In this document: positions 10,059-18,445 of the stretch, piece after piece | Numbering within the stretch: position 1 is the first letter of the stretch | How the letters are laid out: each line of letters begins with the position of its first letter | DNA from: Cylindrotheca closterium | Lineage: Eukaryota; Bacillariophyta; Bacillariophyceae; Bacillariales; Bacillariaceae | Direction: 5' to 3' | Length of the DNA stretch: 64,000 nucleotides | Assembly: GCA_933822405.4 (NCBI GenBank) | Contig: CAKOGP040001914.1 | Coordinates: 186,001 to 250,000 of the forward strand | Translations under genes and position numbers: made by a program | The notes under the pieces: model-generated | Databases searched by the model: none | What the model saw: only the letters and a program-made list of their open reading frames with translations | Told to the model about the DNA's origin: nothing

Positions 10059-11571
10059 ATGAAGATTGCTCTTGCTTCTGCGTTCCTTTTCTCTTCGGCC
10101 ATGGCCTATGAAGGTGTGTTAAAATATTTTGTTTCTGTTTGGCGCTGTCTTGATATAAATGGAAGTTGAAGAGCAGAAAAAGGAATTCCTTTTGAATCTT
10201 TGTTGTTTTTCATATTTCTATACCGGTACACGTACTTTACTGCGATTGCTCTGCTGCTGGGCATACTATTGTCTCCCCAGCTTTTCTTTCTATTGCTAAC
10301 GTCTTCTTTTTCTTTTTTCGTATGAAGGTCATAAAGACCATGCCCACCATCGTGTCCACGGACATCATGGTCGTCATGGTCATCATGGTCATCACGGAAA
10401 CCTCCGTGAAGAACATCCTTACCAAGACAAGCCTCATTCGCACATTGCTTACCATCACGTCGAGCAAGCTTGTGCCAAGGATGTTCAAACCTTCTGTACC
10501 GCTCCTACTGCCCAAAACCCGCTCCTGATCCCAAATATGGAGTGGGCCTTTCCCTCGGACCGTGAGCTCATGGACATTGCTCATACTATGGATCAAATGA
10601 TCGAGTCCTTCTTTTCCATGCCTCCACCATCCTCTCGTCATCATTATGGCACGGTTACTATTTACACTCCCAAGATGATCCACGAATCTCCCAAGAGAGC
10701 CACGGTTCATGATTTGAACTTTGTAGCTGATTCCACTGCGTCTCAATTGGCTTCCCAAACCAAGCCGGAAGAAATCCCTCAGTTGGCCGAAAAGCTAAAC
10801 ATGTATGGAGAACACTTGATGGCTTCTTCGGAAGAAGGAAAGCCCGACCATCACATTGGTCGTCGTTTGACCGAAGTGGATTCCAACACTTTGGAGTCAC
10901 ACGTTCGCCTTCCCTTTGGATGCCACAAGAATGCTTGCTTGATGCACATGCGATCCCATGTGTCTCCCGAGTGTGCTCGTTCCATTAAGGAATTGGAGAA
11001 CATTAGCCACTTGGAACACCAATTGGAAGAACACCAAGATGCTCAATTGATGTACATGTTCATTTACTTTGCCCTTTTGATGATCTTCTTGGCCTTGGTC
11101 ATCAAGAAGGCCCGCAAGGACATGGGCAAGCACCGCTTCGGACACAAGATTCTCGAGGCTGTCTACGCCAATCCCGAACTCAAGCGTCAAGTCGAACTTG
11201 AAATGGGACAATCGGTCGGAGAACAAGCTCCTGTCCCTCGCATGGGAGGCCGTAAATGGAAGGAACAAGTTGCGGGTATGCAACGCATGCGCTTCTTTTT
11301 CCTCCTTGCCATTGTGTATGCGTTTATTGCGGCTCCCTTTATGATTTTGCCCATTTGCGTTTTGGCCATGTTTGTCCGCGTCATGCACATGTGTGTGATT
11401 GTTCACCAGAAGGATAGTGATGATAATGACGACCACGAAGAAGAAGAAAAAGATGATATGGAGAAGCCTCTTCTTGAAGAATACACTCCTCCCACTGTTG
11501 GAGAGGGACAAAAGCACTCTTTTGAACCCAAGAAGGAGGTCTTTAATGGAATTCGCGTCACCACTGTTTAG
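10059..11571 (+). CDS. Secretory-pathway membrane protein: His-rich segment, GLG1-like Cys domain, two hydrophobic regions
   Basis: Two exons, 10059-10113 and 10328-11571 (214-bp intron), give 432 residues. Exon 1 encodes the signal peptide MKIALASAFLFSSAMA; the codon for Gly19 is split by the intron. About a dozen His lie within residues 20-42, a likely metal-binding tract. A Cys-containing domain runs from ACAKDVQTFC to CHKNACLMHMRSHVSPECARSI, resembling one Cys-rich GLG1 repeat with a long insertion. A transmembrane helix follows (MYMFIYFALLMIFLALVI), then a basic loop and a second hydrophobic region (FFFLLAIVYAFIAAPFMILP), ending in an acidic tail. The Cys domain and exon 1 design are shared with the gene at 13788-16143. 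Function is unknown; metal handling is inferred. Confidence 0.75.
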
Positions 11572-11742
11572 ATGCTTGGCCCGATGAAATTGACCCAACT
11601 GACACCAGTATAATTCTAGTTTAGTTTATTGTTTTTTAGAAGTCGTAATATTTGGAACTACTGTAGGCGTTCAATCAGCTATATGAGTATTGCACCTACA
11701 ATTTTGATGTTCTACAGTAGTTTACTTTTGCGGCCTCTCATA

Positions 11743-13293
11743 TCACACCAATTCGACAGCACCTGGCTTGCCACCGTTCTGTATCGTTGTGTCTCCGCCA
11801 TCCAATTGGGCATTCGCTGGTGTAGCCTTCTTGCGTCGTTTCTTGGCCTTGATTTCAGTTGCCCGACTTGGAACTTCTCCTTCTTGGTGCTGCAAGTCTT
11901 CTACTTGTTCGTCAAAGTAGGAAGCAATCTCGTCAAATTCGGGTCGTGCGACAATGTTGGCATCCCAACATCGAGTCATCAAATCCTTCCATCCATTCGG
12001 CCATGATCGATCCGGCTTTGGCCGTTGGCCACCCAGAATTACCTTTAGTGAATGCGTCTTGGTCGTCAAGTTGGCATAGGGTGTTTGCAAAGAACAAATT
12101 TGCCAAAACACAATGCCAAAGGAATAAGTGTCCACCTTTTGATTGTAGGATTCACCCTTGGCCACTTCGGGGGCCATGTATCGTAAACTTCCCGTATTCC
12201 CAGTCAGTAGATACAAATCGTCGCCATCCCTATGGTCCGAGGGTGTAATTTTCTTGGCCAGACCAAAGTCGAATAGTTTTAATTGTCTATTGCCATCCAA
12301 ACCCACATTGTCTAATGGAAGATTGATTGATTGGTCCATTCGTGAGGATTTCAAAAAGTGAGGTTATAGGTACATTCAGCGTATCAAAACTCAACTGGCA
12401 TATAATAGTTCCAACCAACCAACCTACCTGGCTTCAAATCCCGATAAATGATTCGATTCGAATGTAAATAGTAGATTGCATTCCCAATGTCCCTGGCAAT
12501 CGATATACGTTCCATCCAAGTCTGATAGAGATACTTTTCCTTGGCACAACAATAACCAAACGGCCCCATCCAATACCCCATATTGTCACCGACAATTTTG
12601 CGCCAATGATCAAATTTCTGGTCCAAGGTTATTTCCAGACGTTCTAAAATGAAAAAGAATCCCGACTCGTGTGGATCCGAATTGGCCATGGCGGTCATAC
12701 AAATGATGTTGGGGTGCCGCAATTCGGACAGGAATTCGGATTCAATGGCCAAATCGATAATTCCCTTGATGTACTCTTCTTCTGGCAAGTCTTTCCGCAA
12801 TGTTTTGAGGACAAAGTTTGGAATGGTACCGGTACTACTACTAGCCTCTTGGTGATTGGAAAAGTGGGAGGCAAACTTGGCTCGGGCGGTGGCTTGTTCG
12901 TCACTGGTATCGTAAACTTCGTTCAGCTGAATCTGTTCCACAGGGGACACTAGCGAGAATCCACCTTGCCCCAGCATTTGACCAATTCCAATTTCTATCG
13001 TAGGTGTTCGATATTGTCGTTGTTGTCGTTGTTGTCGTTGTTGGGTTGTATATCATCGCAACATATAATATTACAGTAAATGCCGAACGAAGAGGCGCAT
13101 TGGAAGAAGAAGAAAAAGCAAAGAAAAAAAGATGAATGAATCGTCATTGAAGCAAGGAAAATGGGTGAGCATAATCAGAATCAATCATCACTGTCAAAAA
13201 GCGGTCGAATCTCAATGCAAGATACATACCAGTCATTGCAAGCAAGGGAATTGGGTCCTTTTTGTCTCCATTAGATCGTGAACGCAACGCCAT
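11743..13293 (-). CDS. TKL-like serine/threonine protein kinase
   Basis: Three exons (13293-13230, 12994-12428, 12311-11743; introns of 235 and 116 bp) give 399 residues. The small first exon was found by phase: its last G joins AA to give the Glu of EIGIGQMLGQGGFSLV, the glycine loop. Other kinase landmarks are Lys85 (FVLKTL), the Glu-bearing helix near IESEFLSELRHPNI, YRDLKPDN with Asp207 formed across intron 2, DFG Asp225 in LFDFGLAK, and GSLRYMAPEV. SFGIVFWQICS and RCWD point to the tyrosine-kinase-like group. Nearly the whole protein is the catalytic domain. The C-terminus is basic (KAKKRRKK), a possible nuclear localisation signal. It ends 171 bp from the convergent His-rich gene. Confidence 0.88.
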
Positions 13294-13787
13294 GGTATAA
13301 CAATAATCAAGTTGTTACGTTATTGAGAAAGAGACGAAGACGTATTGGTCGAGAAACTAACTTTGGACCGTGACAAAAACCAATTTTGCACTCGCAAAAG
13401 ATGCTACAATGTGTGTGGAACAATACAGGCCTCGAAGGAGCAATAGAAGGACTGAAAGTATGAGATGGTAGGTTCCAATTACTTTATCGATAGAGCGACA
13501 CACGGTGAAACTCCGACAAAATGATGAAAAGATTGAAAATTTTCGATGATCAGACCTGCTTGACTATTGAGACTAGAAAAGTACTTCACACAATTTCCAA
13601 ATCGTGTGGAAGTGAGCTGGAGGATAACTAGACTGCTTATGTTAAATCTTCTACTCTTTTCTGCCCAGCGATCCATCCCCTCTGTTTTATATTCATGTAA
13701 TGCAAAAGCTGGGCTTCGAGAACTACTTGGTCTCAAAGAAGCTCAGCATCCACTCTCCGGCGGTCTTATCAGAGACGTTGCAAGTAC
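13294..13787. other. Intergenic region upstream of the kinase and downstream of the Cys-rich gene
   Basis: Contains the kinase promoter and the 3' region of the Cys-rich gene, both minus strand. Just beyond the stop at 13788 a degenerate copy of the last coding bases recurs (13742-13790), so the 3' end is locally duplicated. A minus-strand open frame at 13479-13736 lacks a domain. Confidence 0.4.
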
Positions 13788-16143
13788 TCACTCGGAGGCC
13801 TCATCAGAAACGTTGCAAGTACTCTTTGCGCAGCACTTGCAGTCGTCATTTCCGCAGCAGCAGCCCTTTCCTTCAGAGCACTTACAGTCGTCTCCGCAGC
13901 AGCAGCAACCACCGCCACAACACTTGGACGTCTTACCACTGCAGCAGCAGCAAGAGCAATCAGTTGCATTGGGATTCTTGCAGCAGGCATCTTCATCACA
14001 ACAATCGCATGTACCATCACAGCACTTTTCGCTCTTGCCAGAAGTACCCTTGCAGCACTTGCAGTCGTCTTTTCCACAGCAGCAGCCCTTGCCTTCAGAG
14101 CACTTGCAGTCGTCTCCGCAGCAGCAGCACCCACCACCACAACACTTCGAGGTCTTACCACTGCAGCAGCAGCAAGAACAGTCAGTTGCGTTGGGATTCT
14201 TGCAGCAGGCATCTTCATCACAACAATCGCATGTACCATCACAGCACTTTTCGCTCTTGCCAGAAGTACCCTTGCAGCACTTGCAGTCGTCTTTTCCGCA
14301 GCAGCAGCCCTTGCCTTCAGAGCACTTGCAGTCGTCTCCGCAGCAGCAGCACCCACCGCCACAACACTTCGAGGTCTTGCCACTGCAGCAGCAGCAAGAA
14401 CAGTCAGTTGCGTTGGGATTCTTGCAGCAGGCATCTTCATCACAGCAATTGCATGTACCATCACAGCACTTTTCGCTCTTGCCAGAAGTACCCTTGCAGC
14501 ACTTGCAGTCGTCTTTTCCGCAGCAGCAGCACTTGCCTTCAGAGCACTTGCAGTCGTCTCCGCAGCAGCAGCACCCACCACCACAACACTTCGAGGTCTT
14601 GCCACTGCAGCAGCAGCAAGAACAGTCAGTTGCGTTGGGATTCTTGCAGCAGGCATCTTCATCACAGCAATCGCATGTACCATCACAGCATTTTTCGGTC
14701 TTGCCAGAAGCACCCTTGCAGCACTTGCAGTCGTCTTTTCCGCAGCAGCAGCACTTTCCTTCAGAGGTCTTCAAAGCGCCCTTGCAACACTTGCAGTCAT
14801 CATTTCCGCAGCAGCATCCCTTGCCTTCAGAGCACTTGCAGTCGTCTCCGCAGCAGCAGCAACCACCGCCACAGCACTTGGAGATATCGGAAGTCTTGCC
14901 ACTGCAGCAGCAGCAAGAGCAATCAGTTGCGTTGGGATTCTTGCAGCAGGCATCTTCATCACAGCAATCGCATGTACCATCACAGCACTTTCCGCTCTTC
15001 TTGCCAGAAGCACCCTTGCAGCACTTGCACTCGTCTTTTCCGCAGCAGCAGCAGCACTTTCCTTCAGAGCACTTACAGTCGTCTCCGCAGCAGCAGCAGC
15101 AACCACCGCCACAACACTTGGACGTCTTACCACTGCAGCAGCAACAAGAGCAATCAGTTGCGTTGGGATTCTTGCAGCAGGCCTCTTCATCACAACAATC
15201 GCATGTACCATCACAGCACTTTTCGGTCTCGCCAGAAGTACCCTTGCAGCACTTGCAGCCATCTTTTCCGCAGCAACAGCAGCCGCACTTTCCTTCAGAG
15301 GTCTTCAAAGCGCCCTTGCAACACTTGCAGTCACCATTACCACAACAGCAGCCCTTGCCTTCAGAGCACTTGCAGTCGTCACCGCAGCAGCAGCAACCAC
15401 CACCACAGCACTCGGAGGTTTTGGCAGTCTTGTCACTGCAGCAGCAGCAGCAAGAGCAATCAGTTGCGTTGGGATTCTTGCAGCAAGCCTCCTCATCACA
15501 ACAATCGCATGCACCATCACAGCACTTGGTATCGTTCTTGTCTTCCTTTGATTTACTGCAGCAAGAACCAGAGCAGGCCGAATTGGAGCGGGGCTTTTTG
15601 GCAAACTTTGCCCAGAAGGCAACTGCAAAGAAAATCACAACGGAACAGAACACGATGAACGTGACCTTGCAGTGGGATTCCCGATGCTTCAAGAGATCTA
15701 ATTTGTACATGAATTCGTTTTCCCGAATGGCAGTCACGCACTCGGTAGAAGCCTCAGAAAGAGATCCTAGAAGACAGGCATTCTGTTTGGGTTCAAATGG
15801 CAATGGAGCTTGACTAGGGTTGTCTTCAGAGTCCGCACCATTCAAACGACGTTCAATCTCGAGAAGAACACCCTGAGAACAAAGGGTTTCCACATCTTTT
15901 GAACAAGCTTCTTCCACTCGCGGCCTTTCGTCATCTGTATTAGTAACGAAGCAGCAGAAATAGAGTAAGATTGAGTTTCATAAGAAGAATCAGAGGAGAA
16001 CTTCAAACTTTCAAGCTCCCAAGATCAACCAAAAGGGCTCCAGTCGAATCCTTGGGCAAACAAAAACATTGCAAGGACATCTTCAACACACCTCCTTGAG
16101 CAAACGCTGGGATGAGCATCCCGGCAGCAAAAGACAATTTCAT
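13788..16143 (-). CDS. Membrane protein with GLG1-like Cys domain and seven metallothionein-like Cys-rich repeats
   Basis: Two exons, 16143-16092 and 15934-13788 (157-bp intron), give 732 residues. Exon 1 encodes a signal peptide (MKLSFAAGMLIPAFAQG), and the intron splits the next codon in phase 1, as in the gene at 10059. Exon 2 starts DERPRVEEACSKDVETLC and continues to QNACLLGSLSEASTECVTAI, a GLG1-like Cys-rich repeat. One transmembrane helix follows (VTFIVFCSVVIFFAVAFWA). The remaining 580 or so residues are seven units of about 74 residues, roughly one third Cys, each with blocks such as CCGGGCCCCGDDCKC, KNPNATDC and CCDGTCDCCDE. With the signal peptide, the repeats should face the cytosol. 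Dense CC and CxC clusters suggest metal-thiolate binding, which is inference. A long plus-strand frame on the same DNA is treated as an antisense by-product. Confidence 0.78.
13825..15530 (-). repeat. Coding tandem repeat, seven units of about 222 bp
   Basis: Seven in-phase copies of a unit near 222 bp (74 codons) lie inside the Cys-rich gene. Units differ by short in-frame insertions, for example an extra GALKTSEGK-type spacer in two units and extra Cys codons. Neighbouring units near the 3' end are almost identical, showing recent expansion or homogenisation. This is a coding minisatellite, not a CRISPR array: there are no unique spacers. Confidence 0.9.
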
Positions 16144-16421
16144 TTTAGTTGATGTTGACACCGAACGAGAAATCGAAAGTGTGACGATGATGCAAGCTGG
16201 TGGAACTTGTGTGTTCTGATCCACGTGGAATCCACGTAGCTTTGGTACTTGGAGAAATTCTGTACTGTATACGCTGTTTCTGGATACCAAAAACAACGAC
16301 TGCTTCGAATATGGGCTTTTTTTTTAATTGTCTTCTTCGATCTACCGATTTACAAGTTGATACCAATACCATGCTACTTGAAAGTGTCTCTATAAATTGC
16401 AGAAGAAAACTACGGGAGCAT

Positions 16422-18200
16422 CTAATTCTCAAGAAACGGCAACACTCGGAAGATTATGACGTTTGAGCCGCAAAAAGTTCGACAAGCTTCTCGTCGGTCC
16501 TCTGCATTTCTTCGACTATCCGGTTCGATTCGTTTCCGTTTTGCCAGTGGCGACAAATTATCATCTACTGTCGGTGACTCTTTGCAACAAAATTCGTCGT
16601 CCTTTGCTTCCAAGAGTTTGGCCTTCCAAACGGCGTGCTCCAGTATCGCCAAACTCTCTATTTGTTCCGACCTTGTCAGTCTTAGCTGCAATCGCACGAG
16701 GTGTAGGCTCCGGATGGAAAACTCCTCAGGACTAATTACTTCCAGTAGCTGATAAATGTACATTCTCCAATTCTTAGATTTCAATTGAGGGACCCGCACC
16801 GATACAATCGCCCGAATGTACTGTTGAACAGCCGTGGTGTAGTCCATGTGAGGGTTTCGAAAGGCACAAGTGGCGGGCCGCATGCCCCAAGGATTCTTGG
16901 CAAATAGCACATGGACCGAGTACAACCGCATCAGCTGGGCACAGATAGGATACTTTGGGTGGGTGGACATGGCCAAAACGTGAAAGGGCGACAGGCCAAA
17001 TTCATCAAAGGGTTGGAATTGTTGCTGATGGGACCGTTGACAACGAATGAGTCGCTGTGCCTCTTGCATGGCTCTGGCAGTCTCTTCTGGTGGGTGGTGT
17101 GCCTGATAGTAACAGAGACGATGAATCGGTAGATCGTCCCATCTATGAATCAGCTTTTGTACTAGTATGTCACTCATCGTCTTGTTTCGTTCGATAATCG
17201 AATCACCGCCATTCCAATCACCATCCACATAGACTTGTTGCATCCGTTCACAATCCATCAATAACCCATCGGATTGTGTTGTGGCGCGTACCTCCTCCAA
17301 GCAATAAATATCATTAGATAAAGGTAAGGCCGCCCTTGCCGTCGTTAGTTTGAGATTGACCAAATAGAGACATTGTGAAAACGCAGATGGATTGAAGGCC
17401 GTTGTTTCGGATAGCTCCACAGATACCAGCTTGGTGCACCGGTAAAAGGCATGGCGCTTGACAACAGAAACAGAAGCAGGGAGAGAGACATTTGGCAGCT
17501 TTTTACAACCCGAAAACGCTTGGGGTTCGATAGACTTCAGCGTTCCCGAGGACGCAAACTCTACAATCCCAAGCTTGCGACAATTCTCAAAGGCGCCATA
17601 TGGAATCTTTGCTATGTGTGGAGGGATTCGAATGGATTCCAAATTGACACATCCCTTCATCACTCTCGGACCCAGCACTCGTAATTGTTCTGGAAGATGC
17701 ACGCTTGTCAAAATCCGGCAATTGGCCAAGGCTTGTGCTCCCAATGTATGGACTGTAGGAGGCAGGCACAATGTATCCAGACGATAGCATGATTCAAAGG
17801 CACTGTCCCCAATGACCAGTCGAACGGGCGATACCGCTCTTACTGTACCAAGAAAGATGACACGCGTCAGCCTTGTGAAGCGAAAGAATGTTTTGCTGCC
17901 AATTTCTTCCAGTAGCGGTGTTTCGGACGGGAACATCAATTCTCTCAAGAACGACTTCAACTTTACAAAGTTACCCGCATGAATTCGCAGTACAGAAGCT
18001 GGTATATCCACTGCTTCCAATGAGGCAGGTATGCGACGTATACGAATAGTTTCTGGAATCGTCTCAAAACTACCCTGGTGAATGAAAATATGGGAGAGTG
18101 GTTGAGTTCTCGTGTCGGCGGACCGGTAGGCCAAACGCAAGGATGGACTCTTTTCTTTTGATCCCTTAGAATCACCCCGCCCATCATTAGACTCCATCAT
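16422..18200 (-). CDS. BspA-like leucine-rich repeat (LRR_5) protein
   Basis: A single-exon protein of 592 residues starting at ATG 18200 (ATGATGGAG). The N-terminal half has successive LRR_5-type units: IGDSAFESCYRLDTLCLPPTV, LGAQALANCRILTSVHLPE, KGCVNLESIRIPPHI, YGAFENCRKLGIVEF, PQAFSGCKKLPNVSLPASV and RHAFYRCTKLVSVELSE. The C-terminal half is a conserved-looking non-LRR region (SDILVQKLIHRWDDLPIH, FGLSPFHVLAMSTHP), followed by a basic segment (AKRKRIEPDSRR). No signal peptide is seen, so it is probably intracellular. Such LRR_5 proteins are abundant in diatoms; their partners are mostly unknown. A broken inverted copy lies at 21398-22578. Confidence 0.82.
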   Translation of the reverse strand: MMESNDGRGDSKGSKEKSPSLRLAYRSADTRTQPLSHIFIHQGSFETIPETIRIRRIPASLEAVDIPASVLRIHAGNFVKLKSFLRELMFPSETPLLEEIGSKTFFRFTRLTRVIFLGTVRAVSPVRLVIGDSAFESCYRLDTLCLPPTVHTLGAQALANCRILTSVHLPEQLRVLGPRVMKGCVNLESIRIPPHIAKIPYGAFENCRKLGIVEFASSGTLKSIEPQAFSGCKKLPNVSLPASVSVVKRHAFYRCTKLVSVELSETTAFNPSAFSQCLYLVNLKLTTARAALPLSNDIYCLEEVRATTQSDGLLMDCERMQQVYVDGDWNGGDSIIERNKTMSDILVQKLIHRWDDLPIHRLCYYQAHHPPEETARAMQEAQRLIRCQRSHQQQFQPFDEFGLSPFHVLAMSTHPKYPICAQLMRLYSVHVLFAKNPWGMRPATCAFRNPHMDYTTAVQQYIRAIVSVRVPQLKSKNWRMYIYQLLEVISPEEFSIRSLHLVRLQLRLTRSEQIESLAILEHAVWKAKLLEAKDDEFCCKESPTVDDNLSPLAKRKRIEPDSRRNAEDRREACRTFCGSNVIIFRVLPFLEN

Positions 18201-18445
18201 TGTATTGTTGCATGCGCTCGACGAGACATTGACGACTCAGGGCTCATGGATGTGGCTTTCAAAGTGATAATGATACAGTGCAGTAGATGCGATATATCGA
18301 ATCTGGCATTTTCGAAAATTAGCGCTACCTATGTACCTTTTGCACTTGGCTAGCATACCTGACTCAAGACAGTAGGTAGTACACTAGTATCATCAGTGAA
18401 TGAATGGTGTTCTGATAGGACTTAGTCAACAGTAGGTTTATATTT

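Noticed and set aside
11743..12354. C-terminal kinase half as a separate gene
   Set aside because: Splicing at 12427/12312 restores the exact DLKPDN catalytic loop, so both halves form one gene.
13825..15530. CRISPR-like array
   Set aside because: The units are long, coding and continuous, with no spacers, and the genome is eukaryotic.
13567..15813. Plus-strand Gln/Pro/Ser-rich frame as the main gene
   Set aside because: The minus-strand frame has a spliced signal peptide, a GLG1-like domain shared with a neighbour and a membrane helix. The plus frame is explained by the stop-free repeat unit.
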